From Streptomyces violaceorubidus (GTDB lineage: Bacteria > Actinomycetota > Actinomycetes > Streptomycetales > Streptomycetaceae), in assembly GCF_000717995.1 (NCBI RefSeq), contig NZ_JODM01000017.1, forward strand, positions 71,802 through 135,801: 64,000 bases of DNA, read 5' to 3'. Below, one piece after another: positions 17,575 through 27,359 of this stretch. Made by a program: the position numbers and the translations under genes. Positions within the stretch are counted from its first letter, which is position 1. Every line of letters starts with the position of its first letter. Below the pieces are notes generated by a model that worked only from the letters and a program-made list of their open reading frames with translations, searched no databases and had not been told where the DNA came from.

Positions 17575-18855
17575 GTGAGCGAGCAGACGCGGGAACGGGA
17601 ACGGGGAGCGGCGGCGGACGCGGAGCGGCGCGCGGTCGTCGTGGGCGCCGGGATGGCGGGCGTGCAGACCGCGGTCGCCCTGCGGGAGCGGGGCTTCACC
17701 GGCCCGGTGACCCTGATCGGCGCCGAGCCGCACCAACCGTACGACCGCCCCCCGCTGTCCAAGGCCGTCCTGCTCGGCACCGCCGAGGGCTCCGCCTTCG
17801 ACGTCGACTTCGAGGCGCTCGGCATCACCCTGCGGCTGGGCTGCGAGGCGCTGGGCGTCCGTCCCGGCGAGCACGTCCTGGACACCTCCGAGGGGCCCGT
17901 GCCGTACGACGCCCTGGTCCTGGCGACCGGCGCCGAACCGGTCCGGCTCCCGGGCGGCGAGGGCGTGCCGGGAGTGCACCTGCTGCGCACCCTGGACGAC
18001 GCCGAACGGCTGCGGCCGGTGCTCGCCCGGCAGCACGACGTCGTGGTGGTCGGCGCGGGCTGGATCGGCGCCGAGTTCGCCACCGCCGCGCGCGAGGCGG
18101 GCTGCGCGGTGACCGTGGTGGAGGCCGCCGACCGGCCGCTGGCCGACGTCCTGCCCGCCGAGGTCGCCGCGCCCATGACCGCCTGGTACGCCGACGCGGG
18201 CGCCGCACTGCGCACCCGCGCGCGCGTGGAGGGCGTCGAGCCGGGCGGTCCCGGTGAGCCGGGCCGGGTCGTCCTCGACGACGGCACCCGGCTGCCCGCG
18301 GGCGCGGTCGTCGTCGGCATCGGCGCCCGCCCCGCCACCGGCTGGCTGGCCGGCTCCGGCATCGCCCTCGGCGCCCACGGCGAGGTCCTGGCCGACGACC
18401 GCCTGCGCACCTCCGCACCGGACGTCCACGCGGTCGGCGACTGCGCCTCCTTCCCCTCCGCCCGCTACGGAGAGCGGCTGCTGGTGCACCACTGGGACAA
18501 CGCGCTCCAGGGCCCGCGCACGGTCGCCGCCGACATCGTCGGCGCCCCGGCCGGTGAGGCCCCGGCGGCCTACGACCCGGTGCCGTACTTCTGGTCCGAG
18601 CAGTTCGGCCGCTTCGTCCAGTACGCCGGCCACCACGCGTCCGCCGACACCACCGTGTGGCGCGGCGACCCGGCGGGTCCGGCGTGGACGGTCTGCTGGC
18701 TGCGCGGGGGCCGCCTGGTCGCCCTGCTGGCGGTGGGCCGCCCCCGCGACCTGGCGCAGGGCAGACGCCTGATCGAGACGGGGACGAGGATGGACCCGGA
18801 TCTGCTGGCCGACCCGGCGAAGCCGCTGAAGGCGGCGACGGCGGCCACGGCGTAG
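17575..18855 (+). CDS. FAD/NAD(P)-dependent ferredoxin-type reductase
   Basis: 426 residues. Pyridine nucleotide-disulfide oxidoreductase fold: FAD motif VVVGAGMAGVQTAVALRERG (~21-40), PYDRPPLSK typical of ferredoxin/putidaredoxin reductases, NAD(P) motif VVVGAGWIGAEFATAAREAG (~158), the second FAD motif DVHAVGDCASF, and a C-terminal reductase domain (VPYFWSEQFGRFVQYAGHH). No redox-active Cys pair, so it is a one-electron-carrier reductase for a ferredoxin or rubredoxin rather than a disulfide reductase. The electron acceptor is unknown; no ferredoxin or P450 is adjacent. Confidence 0.87.
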   Translation: MSEQTRERERGAAADAERRAVVVGAGMAGVQTAVALRERGFTGPVTLIGAEPHQPYDRPPLSKAVLLGTAEGSAFDVDFEALGITLRLGCEALGVRPGEHVLDTSEGPVPYDALVLATGAEPVRLPGGEGVPGVHLLRTLDDAERLRPVLARQHDVVVVGAGWIGAEFATAAREAGCAVTVVEAADRPLADVLPAEVAAPMTAWYADAGAALRTRARVEGVEPGGPGEPGRVVLDDGTRLPAGAVVVGIGARPATGWLAGSGIALGAHGEVLADDRLRTSAPDVHAVGDCASFPSARYGERLLVHHWDNALQGPRTVAADIVGAPAGEAPAAYDPVPYFWSEQFGRFVQYAGHHASADTTVWRGDPAGPAWTVCWLRGGRLVALLAVGRPRDLAQGRRLIETGTRMDPDLLADPAKPLKAATAATA

Positions 18856-18896
18856 TCGGGTTTCCGACTGTCAGTGCCAGGTGGCAGGCTGGGGGC

Positions 18897-19262
18897 GTGA
18901 CCGAGATTGACGCAAAGACCGATGCTCTCGTGCCCGCCTGGCTCACCGTTCCCGACATCGCCGAGAAGCTCGGTGTCGAGGTGACCCGGGTACGCCAGCT
19001 GATCAAGGAAGGCCAGCTCATCGCCGTACGCCGCGGTGAGAACCGCGCCCTGCACATCCCCGCGGCCTTCATCGACGAGGACAAGGTCGTCAAGGGCCTG
19101 GTCGGGACCCTGACGCTGCTGCGGGACGACGGCTTCACGGCCGAGGAGATGCTGGAGTGGCTCTTCACGCCCGACCCGAGCCTGCCCGGCACCCCCGCCC
19201 AGGCCCTGACGGAGAATCGCGGTACGGAGGTGAAGCGCCGCGCCCAGGCGCTGGCCGTCTGA
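18897..19262 (+). CDS. Rv2175c-like winged-HTH DNA-binding protein
   Basis: 121 residues from GTG at 18897. An N-terminal helix-turn-helix ([20 protein letters not shown]), a basic wing ([17 protein letters not shown]) and a C-terminal helical domain with the [13 protein letters not shown] signature match the Rv2175c family. In mycobacteria Rv2175c is encoded beside and phosphorylated by the PASTA-type kinase PknL; here a PASTA kinase gene lies ~4.3 kb away. Targets unknown. A terminator hairpin follows. Confidence 0.85.
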   Translation: MTEIDAKTDALVPAWLTVPDIAEKLGVEVTRVRQLIKEGQLIAVRRGENRALHIPAAFIDEDKVVKGLVGTLTLLRDDGFTAEEMLEWLFTPDPSLPGTPAQALTENRGTEVKRRAQALAV

Positions 19263-19286
19263 CCGGCGCCTCGCCGATCGCCACAC

Positions 19287-19317
19287 CGCCCGGCGTGCGG
19301 GACACACACGCCGGGCG
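19287..19317 (+). terminator. terminator hairpin after the Rv2175c-like gene
   Basis: Perfect 11-bp inverted repeat CGCCCGGCGTG / CACGCCGGGCG with a 9-nt loop, 25 bp after the stop. No U-tract, as usual in this GC range. Confidence 0.65.
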
Positions 19318-19386
19318 CCCGTGCCCGTACGCCACCAGCGCGCGGCCCGTCGTGGGTCCGCGCCATCCGACCCGGGGGACACCCGC

Positions 19387-20061
19387 ATGCCCGACACCGC
19401 CGCGACCACCGCCCGCGCCCGGCTCGCCGACGCCCGGCTCTACCTGTGCACGGACGCCCGGCGGGACCAGGGCGACCTGCCCGCGTTCCTGGACGCCGTG
19501 CTCGCCGGCGGCGTCGACATCGTGCAGCTGCGGGACAAGGGGATGGAGGCGGCCGAGGAGCTGGAGCATCTGGAGGTCTTCGCCGACGCCTGCGCCCGCC
19601 ACGGCAAGCTCCTCGCCGTCAACGACCGCGCGGACGTCGCCCACGCCGCCCGCGCCGACGTGCTGCACCTGGGCCAGGGCGACCTGCCGGTGCCCGCGGC
19701 CCGGGCGATCCTCGGCGACGACGTCCTGGTCGGCCGCTCCACGCACGCCGGGTCCGAGGCCGCCGCGGCCGCCGCCCAGGAGGGCGTGGACTACTTCTGC
19801 ACCGGCCCGTGCTGGCCGACCCCCACCAAGCCCGGCCGCCACGCCCCCGGCCTCGACCTGGTGCGCCACACGGCGGCGCTGGGCACCGACCGCCCCTGGT
19901 TCGCCATCGGCGGCATCGACCTCGGCAACCTCGACCAGGTGCTGGACGCTGGCGCCCGGCGTGTGGTCGTCGTCCGCGCGATCACCGCCGCCGACGACCC
20001 GGGCGCGGCGGCGGCCGAGTTCGCGAAGCGGCTGCGGCAGGCGGCCCCGGCCCCGGCGTAA
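19387..20061 (+). CDS. thiE: thiamine-phosphate synthase
   Basis: 224 residues, TIM-barrel. It joins hydroxymethylpyrimidine diphosphate and thiazole phosphate to give thiamine phosphate. Characteristic blocks are [66 protein letters not shown] (the usual GPxxxTxTK with Lys) and [13 protein letters not shown] at 19387 with GGGGGAC upstream. Not in the thiO operon, and no riboswitch is visible before it. Confidence 0.94.
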   Translation: MPDTAATTARARLADARLYLCTDARRDQGDLPAFLDAVLAGGVDIVQLRDKGMEAAEELEHLEVFADACARHGKLLAVNDRADVAHAARADVLHLGQGDLPVPAARAILGDDVLVGRSTHAGSEAAAAAAQEGVDYFCTGPCWPTPTKPGRHAPGLDLVRHTAALGTDRPWFAIGGIDLGNLDQVLDAGARRVVVVRAITAADDPGAAAAEFAKRLRQAAPAPA

Positions 20062-20112
20062 CCGCACACCGTCGCGGGGCGCCGTCGCGGAGAACCGTCC
20101 TCGGCCGGCGGA

Positions 20113-20149
20113 TGTCCAAAGGATGGACAACAACTCGACAATGTGGACA
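20113..20149. promoter_or_regulatory. inverted repeat plus extra half-site before metF
   Basis: TGTCCA-AAGGA-TGGACA (20113-20129) is a perfect palindrome. A third TGGACA half-site follows at 20144, 20 bp from the second (about two helical turns). It ends 17 bp before the metF -35 element. Likely an operator; the binding protein is unknown. Confidence 0.55.
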
Positions 20150-20165
20150 AATATCCCGCATCCGG

Positions 20166-21124
<959 letters not shown>

Positions 21125-21180
21125 ATTGGCCGCACGTATTTGCGACACACTGCGTAACGGCCACTGGGAGAGGGGCGTAC

Positions 21181-22173
21181 ATGGGCTGGACGGTCCTCTA
21201 CATCGCGTTCGGCGTCGTCGCGCTGTGGCTGCTCGGCGAGGTGCTGCTGCAGTACAAGGCGCGGCTGCGCTGGCGGCTGCTCGCCTTCGGCGGCTTCGTC
21301 GGCGTCGTCGCCGGCGTGCTCATGTCGAACGTGCTCGTCATCGGTCTCGGCGCCGCGGCCTTCGCGGTCGGCCAGACCTACGTCACCCTGTCGTTCCGTC
21401 GCGGCTTCGAGGCCGGCTGGGCGGTCAACGCCCCGGCGAGCCTGGTCGGCAAGCGCGGACGTCCCGAACGGGGCCGCCGGGAACCGACGTTGGAGGTCTC
21501 CGGGCTCGAACCCGCCGAGGGCGACCGGGACCCCGTGGACGGCTACGACGAGCGTTCCCCGGCACCCGCCCCGGGTCAGGACGCCCCGCCGTACGGGTCC
21601 GGCGACTACGACCGCGACGACGTCTTCACCCCGGCCCGCCCCGCCGATCCCGCGGCGGAGACCACCGCCGTCTACGAACCGCAGCCCATGCCGGACGACA
21701 CCGGCTCGTACGGCGTGTACGCCGACGCCGGGTACGGCACCGGCCAGCAGCAGGCGGCCACCGCACCGGGCGCCGACCAGGCCTACGCCTACGACTACTC
21801 CGGCTACAACCAGCAGCAGGACTACGGCTACGACACCGGCGCCCAGCAGCAGTACGCCGCCTACTCCGACCCGTACATCGGCACCCACACCTACGGCGGC
21901 GGGGCGTACGACACCGGCGGCTACGACACCACCGGTGCGCAGAACTACGGTCAACAGGCCTACGGGCAGGACCAGTACGCCACCGGAGCGCCCGGCGCGC
22001 CCGGCGGCTACGGCGGCGAGACCCCGGCCGGCGGTGTGTGGGTGCCGCAGCAGCGCAGCACCGACGAGCCCTACGGCGGCGAACTCCCGCCCGAGCAGCA
22101 GCCGTACCCCTACCAGGGGGACGGCCATACGCAGGGCCAGGGCCAGGGCTACGACGAGCAGTACCGCTACTGA
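21181..22173 (+). CDS. membrane protein with long Tyr/Gln/Gly-rich disordered tail
   Basis: 330 residues, ATG at 21181 after GGGAGAGGGG. Residues 1-75 have two or three hydrophobic segments (TVLYIAFGVVALWLLGEVLL; LLAFGGFVGVVAGVLMSNVL; VIGLGAAAFAVGQTYVTL). The remaining ~240 residues are low-complexity and acidic, dense in Tyr, Gln, Gly and Asp (GYDTGAQQQYAAYSDPY, QQAYGQDQYATG). The tail resembles prion-like or phase-separating sequences and offers many Tyr phosphorylation sites; that is inference. The family occurs in Streptomyces next to metF but has no known role. Confidence 0.82.
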   Translation: MGWTVLYIAFGVVALWLLGEVLLQYKARLRWRLLAFGGFVGVVAGVLMSNVLVIGLGAAAFAVGQTYVTLSFRRGFEAGWAVNAPASLVGKRGRPERGRREPTLEVSGLEPAEGDRDPVDGYDERSPAPAPGQDAPPYGSGDYDRDDVFTPARPADPAAETTAVYEPQPMPDDTGSYGVYADAGYGTGQQQAATAPGADQAYAYDYSGYNQQQDYGYDTGAQQQYAAYSDPYIGTHTYGGGAYDTGGYDTTGAQNYGQQAYGQDQYATGAPGAPGGYGGETPAGGVWVPQQRSTDEPYGGELPPEQQPYPYQGDGHTQGQGQGYDEQYRY

Positions 22174-22239
22174 GGGTCCCGTCCGCTGGCGCGGGTCCGG
22201 TCCGCCGACGGGGGCTGCGGCGCCCGGACCCTCGACCGC

Positions 22240-23760
22240 TCACTGCGAGCCGCGGAACTCCGGTCCCTCCACCACGAGTCCGGCGACCAGCGCGCCCGAC
22301 ATCCCCGCGTGCGGCAGACCGCCGCCGGGGTGCGACCAGCCGCCGACCGTGAACAGGCCCTCCGTGCGCGTGCCGTTCGCCGGGTGCAGCAGCCGTCCGC
22401 CGGCGGCCGCGAGGGACGGCACCGCAATCGCGCCGTCCGCCACGCCGGTGTCCGCCGCGATCTCGGCCGGGGTGCGCACCTCGTGCCACAGCAGGCGGTC
22501 GCGCAGTCCGGGCACCGCCCGCTCGGCGACGTCGATCAACTGCTCGGCCCAGTGGGCGAACACCTCGGTCGTGGCCCGGTCGGACTCGCCGCCCAGGGCG
22601 GGCACCGCCGCGCTGAGCGTCACCGCCTCGTGGTCCGCGTCCGGGACCAGCGCCGGGTCGTCGGGCCGCAGCACGGTGACGGTCGGCCGCGCGGCCATCC
22701 CGGGAGCGGCGCCGAACAGGCGGTCCGTCTCCGCCTCGCGGTCCGCCGCGTGCACCACCGTCCGGTGCGCCGTGCCCTCGGGGCGGGCGCCCCGCAGCGC
22801 CAGCAGCACCGTCAGCCGGCTCGCCCCGCCGCGCTGCGGCGGCACCTCGTCCCCGCCGCGCACCGGCGCCCCGCCGCACAGGCGGTCCAGCACGTCCGGC
22901 GCCACGCCCGAGACCACCAACTCGGCGTCCGCTACGCCCCCTTCGGCCAGCTCCACGCCCGCCACCCGGCCGTCCTTCTCGACGATCCCGGCGACCTCGG
23001 CCCCGAAGCGGAACTCGACCCGGCGGGCCAGACACCGCTCGTACACCGCCCGCGCCAGCTCCCGCAGACCGCCGCCGCGCACGTACCAGACACCGAACGC
23101 GTACTCCATGTACGGCAGCACCGCGGCGTTCGCCGGGGCCGTGCGGGGGTCCAGGCCGTGGGCGAGCGCGTGGCTCTCCAGCAGGGCGGCGAGCCGGGGC
23201 TCACGCAGCTCCCAGGCACCGACCTCGGCGAGCGTGCCCGCCCGCCGGGTGCGCAGCAGCCGCTTGTGCGGGACCGCGGGGTAGGGCTCGCGCTCGGCGA
23301 GCTCCCGCCAGTTCGGCCACAGCGGCTCTTCCAGCAGGGGGCGGCGCGTCCGGTCCCAGGTCTCGCGGGCCCGCACCAGGAAGTCCCCCCAGCGCTGCCC
23401 GGCGCCCGCACCGAGCGCCGCGTCCAGGGCGGCGACGACACCCGCCCGCGAGGCGTTCGGCAGCGAGACCTCCGTGCCGTCGGCGAACACGTGCCGGGAC
23501 GAGGGGTCGACCTGGACCAGGTCGACGCACGACTCCAGCGGCTCCTTGCCGGTCTTCACGAACAGATCGCGCCAGACCGCGGGCAGCGGGAGCAGGCCGG
23601 GACCGGTGTCGAAGGAGAACCCGTCCCGCTCGAACCGGCCCAGGGCTCCGCCGTACGTCCGCGTCCGCTCGTACACCACCACCCGGTGGCCCGCGACGGC
23701 CAGCCGGGCGGCCGCCGCCATGGCGCCCATCCCGGCGCCGATCACCGCAATCCGTGCCAT
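22240..23760 (-). CDS. CrtI-like FAD-dependent oxidoreductase (phytoene desaturase family)
   Basis: 506 residues. The N-terminal FAD motif ARIAVIGAGMGAMAAAARLA, GGALGRF and FDTGPGLLPLP correspond to the CrtI dinucleotide and substrate-entry blocks. The C-terminal FTVGGWSHPGGGLPHAGMSG is the family's characteristic FAD-binding end. Enzymes of this type desaturate or isomerise carotenoids or oxidise related lipids. No carotenoid genes surround it, so the substrate is open. Start: ATG at 23760, seven bases after a -10 TAAGGT (leaderless), rather than a longer in-frame start at 23790. Confidence 0.85.
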   Translation of the reverse strand: MARIAVIGAGMGAMAAAARLAVAGHRVVVYERTRTYGGALGRFERDGFSFDTGPGLLPLPAVWRDLFVKTGKEPLESCVDLVQVDPSSRHVFADGTEVSLPNASRAGVVAALDAALGAGAGQRWGDFLVRARETWDRTRRPLLEEPLWPNWRELAEREPYPAVPHKRLLRTRRAGTLAEVGAWELREPRLAALLESHALAHGLDPRTAPANAAVLPYMEYAFGVWYVRGGGLRELARAVYERCLARRVEFRFGAEVAGIVEKDGRVAGVELAEGGVADAELVVSGVAPDVLDRLCGGAPVRGGDEVPPQRGGASRLTVLLALRGARPEGTAHRTVVHAADREAETDRLFGAAPGMAARPTVTVLRPDDPALVPDADHEAVTLSAAVPALGGESDRATTEVFAHWAEQLIDVAERAVPGLRDRLLWHEVRTPAEIAADTGVADGAIAVPSLAAAGGRLLHPANGTRTEGLFTVGGWSHPGGGLPHAGMSGALVAGLVVEGPEFRGSQ

Positions 23761-24213
23761 GCCAGGGACCTTATCCGCCGCCACCGACACCGCTGTGCCA
23801 GGGCTGAGTACCGGAACGGACGTCCAGGTGACCGCCCGGCGGCGCCGCGCCGTGGGGCGGGGAGCCCAGGGCTGAGTAGCTGTACCTGGTCCGGCAGATG
23901 AGTACGCGTACGGATGGGCTCCGACCTGCGGGAACGAGAGAGTGGGGACACGGAGAGGGGCACGGCTCGGGTACCGGCGGCACGGGGCGCCGGAACGGAG
24001 CCGGGCCCGCGATCCGCTCCTTCCGCCGACCGTGGTCGGCGGAAGCGAGACACGGGGGAGCCCGGAGGGACGACCGGTGACGGGAGTCCCGACGGGGGAC
24101 GTACGGGGGAGCAGGAGAAGGCGCCGGTCCGACGGCGGCCCGCGGGGGACGCGGCCACCACGGACCGGCGTTCTTCGTGCGCCGCCTCGCTCCGGCCGGT
24201 CGGCTGCCGCTGC
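23761..24213. other. 453-bp gene-free region with repeated TACTCA motifs
   Basis: No convincing gene. On the minus strand it holds the -10 TAAGGT of the CrtI-like gene (23768-23773) and three TACTCA copies: two in the direct repeat CAGGGCTGAGTA (plus strand 23799-23810 and 23867-23878) and one beside the palindrome GTACGCGTAC (23902-23911). Further on is a strong hairpin CTTCCGCCGAC-CGTG-GTCGGCGGAAG (24020-24045). A regulatory RNA or operator array is possible. Confidence 0.5.
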
Positions 24214-24843
24214 TCAGCCCCGCCCGCTCACGCGCCCCTGGAGCAGCCGCGACAGCGCGGCGTGCACGTCGTCCAGGGAACGCTCCGGCTGGAACGCCTT
24301 CCAGTCCAGCGCGGCCACCAGGACCATGCCGACCAGCGCGGCGGCGGTCAGCGGCACGTCGATCTCCTCGCTGAACTCGCCGCTCGCCACCCCCTCGCGC
24401 AGCACCCCCTCCACCACGGCCACCGCCTCCTGCCGGACCACCAGCAGCGTGGACTGCCAGGCCCGGTTGGTGCGCCAGAGCTCGGCCACGTACAGCTGGG
24501 TGAAGGCCGGATAGCGGTCGATGAAGACGAGCCCCGCGCGGATCATCGCGTCCAGGGCGTCGACCCGGCCGCGGCCCCGGCGGGCGGCCTGTTCCGCGGC
24601 CTGGCGCAGCGAGGCGGTCAGCAGGCCGACACCGTGCCGCAGCAACTCCTCGAAGAGGACGGACTTGCTGGCGAAGTTGTAGTACACCGTGCCCTTCGCG
24701 ACCCCGGCCCGCTCGGCGATCTCGTCCACGGTGGTGGCGGAGAAGCCCTGCTCGGCGATGAGGGTGACCGCCGCCTCGTAGAGCCTCTGCCGGGTGGCCT
24801 CGCGACGGCTGCCGGTCCGCGAGGCGGTGCTGCTGCTTTCCAT
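24214..24843 (-). CDS. TetR-family transcriptional regulator
   Basis: 209 residues from ATG at 24843. The N-terminal TetR DNA-binding helices read RLYEAAVTLIAEQGFSATTV, then EIAERAGVAKGTVYYNFASK. The C-terminal ligand domain has 6-7 helices with a YPAFTQLYVAELWR segment. A GAGAAT hexamer lies 7 nt before the ATG. Divergent from the HEPN gene across ~185 bp, so it may control itself and that gene. The ligand cannot be inferred. Confidence 0.92.
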   Translation of the reverse strand: MESSSTASRTGSRREATRQRLYEAAVTLIAEQGFSATTVDEIAERAGVAKGTVYYNFASKSVLFEELLRHGVGLLTASLRQAAEQAARRGRGRVDALDAMIRAGLVFIDRYPAFTQLYVAELWRTNRAWQSTLLVVRQEAVAVVEGVLREGVASGEFSEEIDVPLTAAALVGMVLVAALDWKAFQPERSLDDVHAALSRLLQGRVSGRG

Positions 24844-25027
24844 GGTCCCGATTCTCACAGCACCCCGCGCCGAGGCGTCACCGCAGGCCCGGCCCCGGCC
24901 CGAACCGAACGGCCGATCGAAAGAAAAGTCCAGGTCAGAACGGATTGTCAGTGCCATACCTCACGATGGGCACATACGGCACCTCCTGCCAGGGGCGTGC
25001 CGTCAAGGAGACGACAGGAGGATCGTC

Positions 25028-25615
25028 ATGGCCCACTCGTCCGCAGCCGCCGCCCGGCGGCGCCGCGCAGCCGGCCCTGCACCCTCACTGACCGGACCGG
25101 CGAGCGACGTGCACCCCGTGCTCCGCCGGACGACCGCCCCGCCCGCCGCCCTCGACCTGCTCGGCCAGGCCCGGGCCGGACTGGAGGAGGCCACCACCCT
25201 CGAAACGCCCAACGAGCGGTACGCGACGGCCCACCTCGCCGCCCTGCGCACCGCCGCCGCCGTGCTGGCCGCCCGCGGTCGCCCGGAGACCAGCCCACGG
25301 GCCAGGGCCCGCATCCGCAGCGCCTGGGAGGTGCTGCCCGAGATCGCGCCCGAGCTGTCCGACTGGAGCGCGCTGTTCGCCTCCGGCGCGCGCCGCCGGG
25401 CCCGCGCCGAGGCGGGCATCCAGGGCGCCGCGGGCACCCGGGACGCCGACGACCTGATACGCGACGTGGCGATGTTCCTGCGCCTCGTGGAGCGGATGCT
25501 GGTCCTCCAGCCGGTCCTTCCCCAGCCCCGGCCCGACGCGGAGCCACCGGGCCCCGAGCGGCCCCGCCGCTCCGACGCCGGTCACCCGGGCCGCGACCTG
25601 CCGGACGCCGGATGA
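25028..25615 (+). CDS. SAV_6107-family HEPN-domain protein
   Basis: 195 residues, ATG at 25028 with GACAGGAGG upstream. After a basic N-terminus comes an alpha-helical domain with NERYATAHLAAL, an R-x4-H motif (R64-H69) like the nuclease motif of HEPN toxins and RNases; I recognise the family as the SAV_6107 HEPN group. The C-terminal 40 residues are Pro/Arg-rich and probably disordered. No nucleotidyltransferase antitoxin partner is next to it. RNase activity is only a possibility. Confidence 0.78.
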   Translation: MAHSSAAAARRRRAAGPAPSLTGPASDVHPVLRRTTAPPAALDLLGQARAGLEEATTLETPNERYATAHLAALRTAAAVLAARGRPETSPRARARIRSAWEVLPEIAPELSDWSALFASGARRRARAEAGIQGAAGTRDADDLIRDVAMFLRLVERMLVLQPVLPQPRPDAEPPGPERPRRSDAGHPGRDLPDAG

Positions 25616-25763
25616 GCGGGTGGCGAACGGGTGCCCGGTCGGCGCGGCGTAGGCCATAGGGTGGGAGGCGCCTGAAGCCTCCCCCTCCCGCGCCGGGCCG
25701 GGGGCGGCAGCCCGTTCGCTCCGCCCGTGCCAGAGGCGGTGCCGCGCCGAGGAGTCAACTGCC

Positions 25764-26591
25764 GTGTCGGACCCGATGCGCCCGCCCGCCTCCCAGCCCC
25801 GACCGCACCCGGCGGCTCCGCGCTCCGAGCCCTCCCGTTCCCGGGCCGCCCTGCGCACCGCCGTGGTCTGGGACGTCCTCCAGGACGCTCTGGACCGCCG
25901 GGTCAAGGCCACCGGCCGCCAGACGCTGGACGTCCTCGACACCGGCGGCGGCAGCGGCAACTTCGCGGTGCCCGTGGCCGGCCTCGGCCACCGCGTCACC
26001 GTCGTGGACCCGAGCCCCAACGCCCTCTTCGCCCTGGAGCGCCGGGCGGCCGAGGCCGCAGTCGCCGACCGTGTGCGGGGCGTCCAGGGCGACGCCCGCG
26101 GCCTCTTCGAGGTGGTCGAGCGCGGCGGCTACGACGCGGTGCTGTGCCACGGAGTCCTGGAGTACGTGGACGACCCCGCGGAGGGTGTCCGCAACGCGGT
26201 GGCGGCCCTGCGATCCGACGGCGTCCTCAGCCTGCTCGCCGCGGGCCTGGGCGGCGCCGTGCTCGCGCGCGCCCTCGCCGGCCACTTCACGGAGGCCCGA
26301 CAGGCCCTGGACGACCCGGACGGCCGCTGGGGCACGGGTGACCCGGTACCGCGCCGGTTCACCGCCGAGCAGCTCACCGGACTGGTCGAGGCCGCAGGCC
26401 TGCGGGTCGGCTCCGTGCACGGCGTACGGGTCTTCGCCGACCTCGTGCCCGGCGGGCTGGTGGACACCCAGCCCGGCGCCATGGACGCCCTGCTGGAGCT
26501 GGAGGCCGCGGCTGCCGAACTCGCCGCGTTCCACTCCGTGGCCACTCAGCTCCACGTGCTCGGTGAGACGCGAGAGGCCGACGGGGCCTGA
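25764..26591 (+). CDS. SAM-dependent class I methyltransferase
   Basis: 275 residues, GTG at 25764 with GAGGAG upstream. Motif I VLDTGGGSGNFAVPVAGLGH (~54-73), acidic motif VTVVDPSP, and motif IV YDAVLCHGVLEYVDDP are the standard SAM-binding fold, followed by PVPRRFTAEQLTGLVEAAGL. Similar to SmtA/UbiE-like methyltransferases; the acceptor substrate is unknown. Confidence 0.88.
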   Translation: MSDPMRPPASQPRPHPAAPRSEPSRSRAALRTAVVWDVLQDALDRRVKATGRQTLDVLDTGGGSGNFAVPVAGLGHRVTVVDPSPNALFALERRAAEAAVADRVRGVQGDARGLFEVVERGGYDAVLCHGVLEYVDDPAEGVRNAVAALRSDGVLSLLAAGLGGAVLARALAGHFTEARQALDDPDGRWGTGDPVPRRFTAEQLTGLVEAAGLRVGSVHGVRVFADLVPGGLVDTQPGAMDALLELEAAAAELAAFHSVATQLHVLGETREADGA

Positions 26592-26790
26592 GCCGACCGG
26601 TGGGGTAAGCCGCTGATCAGGGGCGCGGCTGCAGATGGAGTACGCCACAGGCCCCCCGAACGGGGGGCAGTCGCCGTATGATCGAGGGAGACCGCCCGGC
26701 ATGACGGGTCGGCCGCTGGGGAATGGGAACTTCAGCGAGCCGGTACGGCCATGACGGAGTCCGGTTGGTCAATTGGCGCAGAGGGGCGGG

Positions 26791-26819
26791 TTTCACGGGG
26801 GCGATTCCCTGCCTATCCT
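26791..26819 (+). promoter_or_regulatory. promoter of the DUF3040 gene
   Basis: TTTCAC (26791-26796), 17-bp spacer, TATCCT (26814-26819), 50 bp before the GTG start. The rest of the 277-bp gap shows nothing else I can name. Confidence 0.55.
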
Positions 26820-26868
26820 GAAGGGACCCCCCGGGTCGCCCCGGCGACTGCACGATGAGGAGGACTCC

Positions 26869-27276
26869 GTGCCGCTCTCGGAGCACGAGCAGCGCATGCT
26901 CGAGCAGATGGAGCGAGCGCTGTACGCCGAAGATCCCAAGTTCGCGACAGCGCTCGAGGGAAGCGGGCTGCGTACGTACACCCGGCGACGGGTCTACCAG
27001 GCGGTCGCGGGCTTCCTCGTAGGTATTGCGCTCCTCATGGCCGGTATGGTCGCCCAGCAGGTGTGGCTCAGCGTGGTGGGCTTCCTCGTCATGCTGGGGT
27101 GCGCGGTGCTCGCCGTGACCGGCTGGCGCAAGGCCCCCAAGCCGGGCGAGCAGCCGCAGGCGGCCGGTGCCGGTCCGCAGGCAGCGCGCCGCCAGGGACG
27201 ACAGAAACGCTCCATGATGGACCGCATCGACGAGCGTTGGCAGCGTCGCAGGGATGAGCAGCAGGGCGGCCAGTAA
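26869..27276 (+). CDS. DUF3040 small membrane protein
   Basis: 135 residues from GTG at 26869 after GATGAGGAGG. Begins PLSEHEQRMLEQMERALYAED, the DUF3040 signature, followed by basic residues, two closely spaced membrane segments (~43-88) and a basic, Gln/Arg-rich tail. The family is restricted to actinobacteria, often near division genes, with no known function. A strong terminator hairpin follows. Confidence 0.9.
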   Translation: MPLSEHEQRMLEQMERALYAEDPKFATALEGSGLRTYTRRRVYQAVAGFLVGIALLMAGMVAQQVWLSVVGFLVMLGCAVLAVTGWRKAPKPGEQPQAAGAGPQAARRQGRQKRSMMDRIDERWQRRRDEQQGGQ

Positions 27277-27310
27277 CGCCGTCGAAGCAGCCGCTCACCA
27301 GGACATCCGC

Positions 27311-27349
27311 GTGAGGGGGTGACCACCGTCCAGGTGGTCACCCCCTCAC
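27311..27349 (+). terminator. terminator hairpin after the DUF3040 gene
   Basis: Perfect 17-bp stem GTGAGGGGGTGACCACC / GGTGGTCACCCCCTCAC with a 5-nt loop, 35 bp after the stop. Confidence 0.85.
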
Positions 27350-27359
27350 GCGCGTCCAT

